From the NCBI GenBank assembly GCA_047623945.1, contig JBLHOT010000121.1:1-8942 (forward strand): a stretch of DNA of 8,942 bases, given 5' to 3'. This DNA is from Arcticibacterium sp047623945. Lineage in GTDB: Bacteria; Bacteroidota; Bacteroidia; Cytophagales; Spirosomataceae. Below are positions 1-6,481 of this stretch, in pieces (the stretch's first letter is position 1; every line of letters starts with the position of its first letter). Both the position numbers and the translations under genes were made by a program. The notes under the pieces were generated by a model. The model searched no databases. It saw only the letters and a program-made list of their open reading frames with translations, and was not told the DNA's origin.

Positions 1-479
1 TTAAAATTACTATCTGTTTTTATGATAGTACGAGCGTCCACAAAAGTGCTTTTAAATCCACGTTCTATCAGCGTAGCATTTATAATGGTTGTGGATAGGC
101 GTTCGCCAAAGCTAAGGAGCAGGTCCATAGTTCTTGGACTTATATCTTTAATCAATGAGATCCCTCTAAGTAGATCTTCGATCTCATTAAAAATGACTTT
201 TATTTTAGCGATAAGAGCACTTTGATGTTTAACGTTTATGAGCCTTCTGATAGCATTAAAGTGCCTTTCTTCTACTGAATGAAGATGTTCCATGTAATCA
301 GACTCATCTTTGGCTGCCATTTTACCAATCTCAATAAAGCGATTGGTGACCCCTCCCATGGCAGAAAAAACTACTGCTAAATTCTCACTGTTTGGAGCAT
401 TTTTTTGGATAATAGCCAGAGCCTTCTCAATACTATCAACGGTACCTACAGATGTTCCTCCAAATTTTAAAACCTTCAT
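1..479 (-). CDS. thrA: Aspartokinase, probably bifunctional aspartokinase/homoserine dehydrogenase (N-terminal part, cut by window edge)
   Basis: The reverse strand reads open from an ATG at 479 to the left edge, giving 159 codons with no stop. The protein begins MKVLKFGGTSVG, the aspartokinase nucleotide-binding signature. It continues with VVFSAMGGVTN (about residues 37-47), LLSFGERLST (about 121-130) and FVDARTIIKTD (about 146-156), all typical of the amino-acid kinase fold of aspartokinases. The enzyme phosphorylates aspartate, the first step towards threonine, methionine, isoleucine and lysine. The KFGGTS start and the long helical insert before the SFGE motif resemble E. coli ThrA and other fused enzymes, so the missing C-terminal part probably carries regulatory ACT domains and homoserine dehydrogenase. 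A monofunctional LysC cannot be excluded from this fragment. A -7-like promoter element lies about 90 bases upstream. Aspartokinase identity is very secure; the fusion is an inference. Confidence 0.88.
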   Translation of the reverse strand, partial: MKVLKFGGTSVGTVDSIEKALAIIQKNAPNSENLAVVFSAMGGVTNRFIEIGKMAAKDESDYMEHLHSVEERHFNAIRRLINVKHQSALIAKIKVIFNEIEDLLRGISLIKDISPRTMDLLLSFGERLSTTIINATLIERGFKSTFVDARTIIKTDSNF

Positions 480-565
480 TGTCTAATTTCGAAATATTTG
501 CTGCCTTTTTGATGGGATATATCCCCGTCATCTAAGGCGTATTAAATGGGAAAGCTGAACGGCTG

Positions 566-573
566 CAAATATA
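566..573 (-). promoter_or_regulatory. -7 promoter element for thrA
   Basis: The reverse strand reads TATATTTG here, an exact match to the Bacteroidota -7 consensus TAnnTTTG. It would start transcription near base 560, giving thrA a leader of about 80 bases. No good -33 TTTG is seen at the expected distance, so the call rests on the -7 element and its position. Confidence 0.45.
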
Positions 574-634
574 AGCATATAGATTTCTTAAGGGCTAGAG
601 GAACAGCGACTGATATTTAGAGAATGGCTTAATT

Positions 635-665
635 TTTGTTTTTACACTATTTAATTCGATATTTG
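635..665 (+). promoter_or_regulatory. Promoter of the ArsR/SdpR-type repressor gene
   Basis: TTTG at 635-638 and GATATTTG at 658-665 are separated by 19 bases. This fits the Bacteroidota -33/-7 arrangement (TTTG, about 19 bases, TAnnTTTG), with one mismatch in the first base of the -7 element. Transcription would begin near 672, about 26 bases before the ATG at 698. Confidence 0.5.
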
Positions 666-674
666 GCTAAATAT
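659..674. promoter_or_regulatory. Candidate operator: perfect inverted repeat over the repressor gene's promoter
   Basis: ATATTT (659-664) and AAATAT (669-674) form a perfect 6-base inverted repeat around GGCT. The site covers most of the -7 element and the expected transcription start of the downstream ArsR-type gene. ArsR-family dimers bind AT-rich inverted repeats at this kind of position, and SdpR-type members repress themselves, so this is a plausible self-operator. Short AT-rich palindromes also arise by chance. Confidence 0.45.
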
Positions 675-697
675 TTCTTACGCTTTCCTATAAAAAA

Positions 698-1003
698 ATG
701 ATTGAAAACACATTCAAAGCCTTGAATGATGTAACCCGTAGAGCCATAATGGAGCTCTTGAAAGAAGGCGAAAAGCCTGCTGGGGATATATCTAAAGAAT
801 TTAATATTTCTAAACCAAGTATCTCTCATCATCTAGACTTGCTAAAGAAGGCCAATTTGATAAAGGCCAGAAAAAGAGGACAGTTTATTTACTATTCTCT
901 GCAAACAAGGCCTTTAGAAGAGATATTTAAGTGGTTTGTTCAGTTCAAGCCTGAAGAAGCATTGCATTTAGCTAAGCCAAAGATTAGGTTAGAATTAGCT
1001 TAG
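698..1003 (+). CDS. ArsR-family winged-helix repressor, SdpR-like
   Basis: This 101-residue protein has the size and layout of a minimal ArsR regulator. An N-terminal helix carries FKALNDVTRRAIMELL (residues 6-21), followed by the helix-turn-helix with recognition helix SKPSISHHLDLLKKA (38-52). The wing is LIKARKRGQFIYYSL (54-68), and a C-terminal helix probably supports dimerisation. The wing and the SKPSISHHL helix closely resemble the SdpR autorepressor subgroup. The metal-binding ELCVCDL-type motif of ArsR/SmtB sensors is absent and the protein has no cysteine, so metal sensing by a thiol site is unlikely. SdpR-type genes commonly precede an sdpI-like immunity membrane protein, but here the next gene is convergent. 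The ATG follows an A-rich stretch (TAAAAAAATG) without a Shine-Dalgarno sequence, as usual in this phylum. A promoter and a candidate operator lie immediately upstream. The family is secure; the target is unknown apart from probable self-repression. Confidence 0.88.
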   Translation: MIENTFKALNDVTRRAIMELLKEGEKPAGDISKEFNISKPSISHHLDLLKKANLIKARKRGQFIYYSLQTRPLEEIFKWFVQFKPEEALHLAKPKIRLELA

Positions 1004-2247
1004 GTATATAATGTATCTTTTGTGAAGTTGATAAAATCCTCAACCTGGGTCTTAGCATTATAGACATGGGTTGAAATTCTTATTGCGTCTAGTCGGCTCT
1101 CAGGTACTACTCGTATTCTGAAGCCTGCTTGTGATGCTTTTTTAGAAAAGGCTTTATAATCCTGCTGTTTTGGTTTAAAAGTAACCATACATATTCTAGA
1201 TTTTTCTTCTTCCGGTGTCAGGATGTCGAGCTTATCTGTAAATAGACTAAGTCCATTATATAAGTAAGTGGAAAGATCCCTAAGCCTATTTTCGATTTTC
1301 TTTTTTCCAATAGTCTCATGAAAAGTGGCAGAGGCTGCTGCACCTGCATAGAGTGGTGTGCTTTGAGAGCCATAATCAAATCTGTGTGCTGAAGGATTGT
1401 AACCCATAATTTTAGGTGGATTACTGTAAAGGTCCCATCCTTTGTCTGAATATGCTCCTACTTGGTATGCTTGTATCTTATCTAAATGCTCCTCTCTTAT
1501 GTACAAAAAGCCCGTTCCATTTGGGCCTAACATCCATTTGTGGCAGCTCGTAGCATAACTATCGCAGCCGAGTTCTTTCAAGTCCAAATCAAAAGTACCC
1601 GTGCCATGAGCCCCATCAATGGCCGTAAATGTGCCTTTGCTTCTAGCCAGGGCAGAAATTTCTTTTATAGGAAAAACTTGTCCAGTGGTACACGTTATGT
1701 GTGGAATGGCAATGACTTTTGTTTTTGATGTAATGAGTGATCTTAGGAGGTCAAAATTTTCTTCTGCCGTAGGTTTCGGATCAAAGGGTATCAATTTGAT
1801 TCCATGAAGTTTGGCTCTATTTATCCAGGGGAGGGCGTTTCCCACATGCTCATGCAGGCTAATAATGACCTCGTCTTCTTGTTTTAAATTCAATCCCCAG
1901 CAGACAATGTTTATACCTTCTGTAGTATTGTGAGTGAGAGAAATTTCTTTGTCAGAGACTTTGACGAAATTGGCTAAGGCCTGTCTAAATTTATCTGTAT
2001 GACCATATTTACCTGTGATATTTGTTAGATCTAGAGAGTCTTTTATGGCTTTAAGTACAGGAGTGGGTGATGGACCGAATGTCCCGTTATTAAGATATAC
2101 CCGATTATCTGTCAAAGGGAATTTGCTTCTTATTGACTCCCAAAATGACTCTTCTGGGAGTTCCGATAGATAGTTTTGACTTTTAAGCTCCAAGGCCGAC
2201 AAGCCAAATCCCAATTGACCTAAAAATGCTCTTCTGTTGGTTTTCAT
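1000..2247 (-). CDS. Class V aminotransferase-fold PLP enzyme with apparent Tat signal
   Basis: The 415-residue product is a fold-type I PLP enzyme of the aminotransferase class V group, whose members include isopenicillin N epimerase-like proteins, cysteine desulfurases and kynureninases. YLNNGTFGPSP (51-61) is the N-terminal substrate-site motif. HNTTEGIN (106-113) matches the phosphate-binding loop, and IDGAHGTG (210-217) supplies Asp211 and His214 for the PLP ring. SCHKWMLGPNGTGFLY (234-249) places Lys237 as the Schiff-base lysine. IRISTHVYN (389-397) supplies Arg390, the usual substrate-carboxylate arginine. All key catalytic residues are present. The N-terminus, NRRAFLGQLGFGLSA (4-18), contains a twin-arginine motif and a short hydrophobic run, suggesting Tat export of a folded, PLP-loaded enzyme. 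The hydrophobic run is short, so export is less certain than the fold. The substrate cannot be told from sequence. The gene lies 170 bases downstream of tamL on the same strand, and its stop overlaps that of the convergent repressor gene. Confidence 0.88.
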   Translation of the reverse strand: MKTNRRAFLGQLGFGLSALELKSQNYLSELPEESFWESIRSKFPLTDNRVYLNNGTFGPSPTPVLKAIKDSLDLTNITGKYGHTDKFRQALANFVKVSDKEISLTHNTTEGINIVCWGLNLKQEDEVIISLHEHVGNALPWINRAKLHGIKLIPFDPKPTAEENFDLLRSLITSKTKVIAIPHITCTTGQVFPIKEISALARSKGTFTAIDGAHGTGTFDLDLKELGCDSYATSCHKWMLGPNGTGFLYIREEHLDKIQAYQVGAYSDKGWDLYSNPPKIMGYNPSAHRFDYGSQSTPLYAGAAASATFHETIGKKKIENRLRDLSTYLYNGLSLFTDKLDILTPEEEKSRICMVTFKPKQQDYKAFSKKASQAGFRIRVVPESRLDAIRISTHVYNAKTQVEDFINFTKDTLYT

Positions 2248-2300
2248 GCTTAAAAACTACGCATTCTTTTGTTGGTTTTAAAACAAGGAGTTAAAGAAAT

Positions 2301-2323
2301 GATTCTCTGACTTTTGGAGAATC
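2301..2323 (-). terminator. Hairpin between tamL and the aminotransferase gene; weak terminator or leader structure
   Basis: GATTCTC (2301-2307) and GAGAATC (2317-2323) form a perfect 7-base stem with a 9-base loop. On the reverse strand it is followed by a moderately T-rich stretch (ATTTCTTTAA), so it could end transcripts arriving from tamL. It also lies about 55 bases upstream of the aminotransferase start and could be part of that gene's leader. The lack of a continuous T-run keeps confidence low. Confidence 0.3.
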
Positions 2324-2386
2324 TATTGTCGTGAGAGTTCTAAACGATGTTTCTGTTAGTCATGGACATTAGGAAAGGAAAAGGGT

Positions 2387-2411
2387 TTCTTATTGGGTTT
2401 AAGAATAAGAA
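2387..2411 (-). terminator. AT-rich hairpin directly after tamL, possible weak terminator
   Basis: TTCTTATT (2387-2394) and AATAAGAA (2404-2411) are perfect inverted copies around a 9-base loop. The hairpin starts 6 bases beyond the tamL stop codon. On the reverse strand it is followed by ACCCTTTTCC, an interrupted T-run. Position favours a terminator, but the stem is AT-rich and weak. Confidence 0.35.
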
Positions 2412-2417
2412 GACATC

Positions 2418-4919
2418 CTAGAATGGGTAACCAATCCCGAGATTGAAGTTGAGGCCATAGCTGCTGTTTCTTTTGAAAGTAAACTCATCAAGGACAAATC
2501 TATCACCAGGGTCTCTGGCGGGGTCCATTACCTTTATGCCCCAGTCAAACCTGAATTGGAAATAGGATAAGTCATATCTAATGCCAAGACCTGTTCCTAC
2601 AGCTATTTCCTTATAAAAGCGGTCAAAATCGAAATTTGCTTTGTCCCTCTTAGTATCTGTTTCTATTTGATACCATTTCCATATATTCCCAAAATCTACA
2701 AAAGCAGCTAATTGAATATCACCGAAAAAACGAGCGACCTTCTTACGCACTTCAATACTTCCTTCTATGAGAATATCACCTGTTTGTGGGATGATGTTAC
2801 CACTGGCCGTATCTGGAAGTGCAGATCCCACTCCAAGGGAACGAGGAGACCAAGCACGTACGGAATTACTGCCTCCTACGAAAAAATTCTTTTGGTAGGG
2901 CATAGATTTGTTCCCGTAGGGATTAGTCACCCCTATATTTAGACGGTAAGCTAAACTAGCTGAGGGAGCTAGATTGATATATCTTCTGTAGTCTACATTG
3001 ATTTTGATAAACCTGAAATATTTTCTGTTAGGGTCAGGAAATAGTTTTTCCAGTAAGTCAATTTGGTTTTTGTCCTTAGAGAAATTAAGTAGAGTTCCTC
3101 CAGATTCTATAAAAAGCCGTAAGAACTTTGAGCTTGCATAAGGCTTTTGTAAATCTTGGTCATTGAATACATAAGAAGTGTTTATACTACTTACAAACTG
3201 AGGGTCAAAGGTTGTTTTAAGGTTATTTCCGAGTGCTTCCTGCTCTAAAAGGCTATTGTAAAAGCTTAGGCCAGCTTCATCGTTTAAATTATAGTCAGTA
3301 CTGATGAGATTGGCGTCAAGCAAAGACACAAAAAACGAAGAAAACTTAGTAGGCTGCCATCTAAAGTTGCCGTTGAGAGTAAGGTTGAGCCTTTGGCCCC
3401 AGAAGGGTTCGGAGTAATTATAACCTATACCCAGTTGGCTTCTAGGATTTTTTAGTTTCAATCTTTCTATGTCTTTGCCTAAAAATGCTATGTTCGGTAA
3501 GGTTACGCTAACATTTGTTCCTATTTCCCAGCTACCTCGTACATCTGTAGTTCCTAGCGGGGAAGGCTGGCCCTCTCTAAAAACCCTAGCAGAAGCTTCT
3601 ACTATTTCTAATCTTTTAAAGAGATTCCTGGCAGAGAGCGTAACTGGGACACCAAACCCTAGAAAGCCAGAGCCTCCATTATAAACGTGGTTTAACCCTG
3701 GCCCCGTACTTATTGAGTACTTCTGAAGCTGTGGGGCAAAGTATTCTAATCCAATTTCTTTATCGTTTAGCGGATTAATCTGAGAACTTGCAAAAGCAAA
3801 CTGATTTAGAAGGCCTATTTGTCTCTGAGTTTCAGATATATCGTCAATATTATAAACTTCACCGGGCCTAGAAATTACTTTTTTATCCAAAACCTTTTCT
3901 GGCAGCGTGCCTCCTATAGTGATGTACTTTACTTTATTTACCAGAACGGTATCAGATTCATTGGTAAGTAAAGTGCTGTAGGGGTCAAACCCCTTAAAAA
4001 CGACTTCCTTGATTCTATAGCTTTTATGCGATTTTTGATTTGGTGGATTTAGAATGGTAAACCTTAGATTTCCTCTTTTCTTTTCTCGGAATTCGGCCTC
4101 GTCATAATTGGCATTGATGGCTTCATGGATGATGAATTGGCTTAGGAAATTATAGTAACCATTTTGTTTGGCCAGTAACTCAATTCTCGCTTTTTCTGCT
4201 TCTACTTTTTGTATATTGAAAAGACTTCCAGCTGAGATAAGTTGTTCTTTGTCGTGGGCTCTTATAAGGCCGTCTAGTTGAGGGTCTTTGATGTCGTAAA
4301 ATACAGTGTCTATTCTATATCCTGGCCCTTCTTTAACTTCGTACGTCAGTTTGGTTTTATCGGTTGTGAGCTGGGCTTCCATATTAAAGGAGACTTTCGC
4401 GTCTTTATAACCTATGTCCTTGATGTATTTTTCTATAATTTCTGAAGTTCTTTCCGCCTTTTCCTTATCAATCACAGACTGAGGTTCTCCTATATTTCGC
4501 CATAACCAAGTGTTCCGAGCTTCCAGATTGTCTTCCGTGCTTCTCAGTTTTCTCCTTATTTTTTGCTTGACTCGTTCTGTCCTAGAGTTTGCCGTGAACT
4601 CATCTGGATATTTACTCAACTTAATTTGATAGCTAACTAATTTTCTATTTTGTTTTAGGGAGTCAAATCTGTTTAAGCCATAATTGTAGAGCCATACTTT
4701 AGGGGTGAATTGAATCCATGGGATGTTGAGAGGCTTATTGTTTGGCCTCTGGTTGAGTGGAATCAGCTTCGCTAAGTCTTCGCTATGCACCTTTTCATTA
4801 CCTGAAAAATCTTGTTCGCCGAGTAGAAATTCATTTTCTTTTAGCTGAATTTTATGGCTACAGGATACTACTAATAGTGAAAAAGTGACCAGCGATATGT
4901 ATTTAAAAATTGTTTTCAA
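2418..4919 (-). CDS. tamL: TamL: lipoprotein-type TamA/BamA-family outer membrane assembly protein
   Basis: The product has about 833 residues when started at the TTG at 4919. It then begins MKTIFKYISLVTFSLLVVSC, a clean lipoprotein signal with Cys20 in the lipobox. Reading can extend upstream to 5036, but that region has no ATG, overlaps the divergent methyltransferase gene and would bury the signal peptide. No in-frame ATG occurs until about 180 residues into the protein. POTRA-like segments follow, including TYEVKEGPGYRIDTVFY (about 192-208), YRIKEVVFKGFDPY (about 301-314) and ISRPGEVYNIDDI (about 349-361). An Omp85 beta-barrel runs from about 400 to the end. The barrel carries VRAW (687-690), the lid-loop motif equivalent to VRGF/Y, and ends in an aromatic beta-signal, LNFNLGIGYPF. 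In Bacteroidota, lipidated TamA homologues are called TamL and act with the inner-membrane-anchored TamB in outer-membrane biogenesis. No tamB is present here. Omp85 family is certain; the TamL name rests on the lipobox and architecture. Confidence 0.85.
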   Translation of the reverse strand: MKTIFKYISLVTFSLLVVSCSHKIQLKENEFLLGEQDFSGNEKVHSEDLAKLIPLNQRPNNKPLNIPWIQFTPKVWLYNYGLNRFDSLKQNRKLVSYQIKLSKYPDEFTANSRTERVKQKIRRKLRSTEDNLEARNTWLWRNIGEPQSVIDKEKAERTSEIIEKYIKDIGYKDAKVSFNMEAQLTTDKTKLTYEVKEGPGYRIDTVFYDIKDPQLDGLIRAHDKEQLISAGSLFNIQKVEAEKARIELLAKQNGYYNFLSQFIIHEAINANYDEAEFREKKRGNLRFTILNPPNQKSHKSYRIKEVVFKGFDPYSTLLTNESDTVLVNKVKYITIGGTLPEKVLDKKVISRPGEVYNIDDISETQRQIGLLNQFAFASSQINPLNDKEIGLEYFAPQLQKYSISTGPGLNHVYNGGSGFLGFGVPVTLSARNLFKRLEIVEASARVFREGQPSPLGTTDVRGSWEIGTNVSVTLPNIAFLGKDIERLKLKNPRSQLGIGYNYSEPFWGQRLNLTLNGNFRWQPTKFSSFFVSLLDANLISTDYNLNDEAGLSFYNSLLEQEALGNNLKTTFDPQFVSSINTSYVFNDQDLQKPYASSKFLRLFIESGGTLLNFSKDKNQIDLLEKLFPDPNRKYFRFIKINVDYRRYINLAPSASLAYRLNIGVTNPYGNKSMPYQKNFFVGGSNSVRAWSPRSLGVGSALPDTASGNIIPQTGDILIEGSIEVRKKVARFFGDIQLAAFVDFGNIWKWYQIETDTKRDKANFDFDRFYKEIAVGTGLGIRYDLSYFQFRFDWGIKVMDPARDPGDRFVLDEFTFKRNSSYGLNFNLGIGYPF

Positions 4920-4955
4920 TACCTTCGAACGCCGACTCTCTTTAAATCGGAAATA

Positions 4956-4963
4956 AATATTTG
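4956..4963 (+). promoter_or_regulatory. Possible -7 element for the RNA methyltransferase gene
   Basis: AATATTTG matches the TAnnTTTG consensus except at the first base and lies 34 bases upstream of the GTG start at 4998. No clear -33 TTTG is found at the right distance, so this is tentative. Confidence 0.25.
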
Positions 4964-4997
4964 TGATTGTAAATAGAACGTATAAAAGTTCAAAAAA

Positions 4998-5735
4998 GTG
5001 AAAGGACTCAGTAAACAAAAGCAAAAATACATTCAATCATTGCATAACAAAAAATACCGTCAGCAATTCGGTGTTTTTCTAGTGGAAGGGCAAAAGTCAA
5101 TAGAGGAATTAATTAATTCAGATTTTGTTATCGATGAGCTTTATTTAACAGAGAAGGCCACCTATTTAAATATAAATAGCCTTCAAAAGACGTACTGCAC
5201 AGAAGATGAAATCTCCAAAATGAGCTCTTTTAGATCCAATAACTTTGGAGTAGCCGTGGTGAAAAGCAAAAACAATCAAATTTGGGAAGAATCTGCAGAA
5301 GATTGGATTTTGGCTCTAGATGATATTCGTGACCCAGGCAATTTGGGTACTATTATAAGAATTGCGGATTGGTACGGTATTACTAAAATTCTTTGCTCAG
5401 AAAATACCGTTGAGTTTTATAATCCAAAGGTGATAAGCTCTACTATGGGATCTTTTTCCAGAGTGCACTGCTTCTATACAGATCTAAAGATCTATTTGTC
5501 TCAAACAAAATTGCCGATATATGGTGCATATCTAAACGGTGACAACATTCATAAAGCTTCTTTTCCTTTGCAGGGGCTATTGCTAATGGGTTCGGAATCT
5601 CATGGAATCTCAAGTGAATTAGAAAATTTGGTCACCAATAAAATCACAATCCCTTCCTTCGGAGGTGCAGAGTCATTAAACGCAGGTGTGGCCACAGGGG
5701 TTATTCTAGACAATATACGGAGCAAAACGCAATAA
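4998..5735 (+). CDS. TrmH/SpoU-family RNA 2'-O-methyltransferase
   Basis: The 245-residue product has the SPOUT (trefoil-knot) methyltransferase layout. An N-terminal RNA-substrate domain (about 1-100) includes FGVFLVEGQKSIEELI (24-39). The catalytic domain carries all three SpoU motifs: motif 1, LDDIRDPGNLGTIIR (107-121) with Asn115 and Arg121; motif 2, LLMGSESHGIS (195-205) with Glu200; and motif 3, IPSFGGAESLNAGVATG (218-234) with Ser226 and Asn228. Such enzymes transfer a methyl group from SAM to a ribose 2'-hydroxyl in rRNA or tRNA. The domain order resembles RlmB/TsnR-type 23S rRNA enzymes, but the target nucleotide cannot be read from sequence. The GTG start is well supported: an in-frame TAA lies at 4983-4985 and no other start codon falls between. 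The protein begins GLSKQKQKYIQSLHNKKYR, as relatives do. It is divergent from tamL (78 bases apart) and convergent with pdxH (18 bases between stops). Confidence 0.9.
   Translation: MKGLSKQKQKYIQSLHNKKYRQQFGVFLVEGQKSIEELINSDFVIDELYLTEKATYLNINSLQKTYCTEDEISKMSSFRSNNFGVAVVKSKNNQIWEESAEDWILALDDIRDPGNLGTIIRIADWYGITKILCSENTVEFYNPKVISSTMGSFSRVHCFYTDLKIYLSQTKLPIYGAYLNGDNIHKASFPLQGLLLMGSESHGISSELENLVTNKITIPSFGGAESLNAGVATGVILDNIRSKTQ
5022..5051 (-). promoter_or_regulatory. Candidate tamL promoter inside the start of the methyltransferase gene
   Basis: On the reverse strand, TTTG (5051-5048), an 18-base spacer and TATTTTTG (5029-5022) match the Bacteroidota -33/-7 pattern with an exact -7 element. Transcription would begin near 5015, about 95 bases upstream of the TTG at 4919. 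That start lies downstream of the earliest in-frame TTG codons (5036, 5024 and 5018), which supports the shorter tamL protein. The region is A-rich lysine/glutamine coding sequence, so chance matches are possible. Confidence 0.4.
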
Positions 5736-5753
5736 CCTGTAAAGTACTTAAAG

Positions 5754-6422
5754 TCAAGGGCTAAGCCGATCTCTATTCCAAGTGTCATTCTCTAACGTAT
5801 AGCGTATTCTGTCATGCAGTCTGCTTGGTCTTCCTTGCCAGAATTCTATAGAGGTAGGTTGTAAGGTGTAACCTCCCCAATGAGTTGGTCTGGGGATTAC
5901 TTCGGTATCTTTAAATTTGGCCTGTAAGGCTAGATTATTCTCCTCCAATATTTCCCTACTTAGTATAACAGAACTCTGGATACTAACCCAGGCTCCTATT
6001 TGACTTTGACGTGGTCTGGAATGAAAGTATTCATCGGATTCTTTGGGGGAGGTTTTTTTTATTTTTCCTTCAATACGTACTTGCCTTTCTAAATCATCCC
6101 AAAAAAAAGTTAAACCCGCGAAAGGTTTTGCGGCCATTTCTAAGCCTTTATGACTGTTATAATTAGTATAAAAAACAAAGCCCTCCCCATCAAAGCCCTT
6201 TAGTAATACTACTCTGGCAGATGGTTTACCTTCTTTTACGGTGGAGAGGACCATGGCATTTGGCTCTTTTATTTCGGAGGACTGAGCGTCTTCAATCCAT
6301 AGCTGAAATAATGCAAATGGCTCTGTGCCAATGTTCTGTTCTAAAAGTTCTCCTTTATTGTAGTTAATTCGGAGGCTCGCTAAATTCATGTCTTTCATGT
6401 ACTTTCCAACCATTTTACGCAT
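5754..6422 (-). CDS. pdxH: Pyridoxamine/pyridoxine 5'-phosphate oxidase
   Basis: PdxH is the FMN-dependent oxidase that converts pyridoxine or pyridoxamine 5'-phosphate to pyridoxal 5'-phosphate, in the last step of vitamin B6 synthesis and in salvage. The 222-residue reading frame matches the family along its whole length. It has RVVLLKGFD (70-78) and YTNYNSHKG (85-93) for FMN phosphate binding, then LERQVRIEG (111-119), YFHSRPRQSQIGAWVS (132-147), the substrate/FMN region IEFWQGRPSRLHDR (192-205), and the C-terminal DRLSP (218-222), equivalent to DRLAP in E. coli. Four in-frame ATGs lie near the start, at 6422, 6413, 6398 and 6389. Family members usually begin shortly before the LRxxYxKGEL segment, and the ATG at 6398 follows GGAAAG, so it is a good alternative; the longest form is given here. 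It diverges from the DUF349 gene. PLP is the cofactor of the nearby aminotransferase, but no shared operon is seen. Confidence 0.95.
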   Translation of the reverse strand: MRKMVGKYMKDMNLASLRINYNKGELLEQNIGTEPFALFQLWIEDAQSSEIKEPNAMVLSTVKEGKPSARVVLLKGFDGEGFVFYTNYNSHKGLEMAAKPFAGLTFFWDDLERQVRIEGKIKKTSPKESDEYFHSRPRQSQIGAWVSIQSSVILSREILEENNLALQAKFKDTEVIPRPTHWGGYTLQPTSIEFWQGRPSRLHDRIRYTLENDTWNRDRLSP

Positions 6423-6451
6423 ATTGGCGTATTATTAATAAATTGCAGTCT

Positions 6452-6459
6452 CAAATATA
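6452..6459 (-). promoter_or_regulatory. -7 promoter element for pdxH
   Basis: The reverse strand reads TATATTTG, an exact TAnnTTTG match, in the 59-base gap between pdxH and the divergent DUF349 gene. Transcription would start near 6445, upstream of all the pdxH start candidates. A -33 TTTG is not evident. Confidence 0.45.
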
Positions 6460-6481
6460 GAGAATCATTTTACCTAAAAAT

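Noticed and set aside
22..225. 67-codon plus-strand open frame
   Set aside because: It lies antisense within the aspartokinase coding region, whose motifs are unmistakable, and shows no features of its own.
971..1003. Possible terminator hairpin (CTAAGC at 972-977 with GCTTAG at 998-1003)
   Set aside because: The stem has only 6 bases with a 20-base loop and no T-run after it on either strand, so it is not convincing.
4920..5036. Longer form of TamL starting at a TTG at 5036, with an extra hydrophobic N-terminus
   Set aside because: It overlaps the start of the methyltransferase gene, has no ATG, lies upstream of the likely transcription start and would place the lipoprotein signal inside the protein.
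1000..6422. PdxH (PLP synthesis) and a PLP-dependent aminotransferase in the same window as a functional module
   Set aside because: They lie more than 3 kb apart with unrelated genes between and separate promoters. PLP is a general cofactor, so proximity alone is not evidence of a system.
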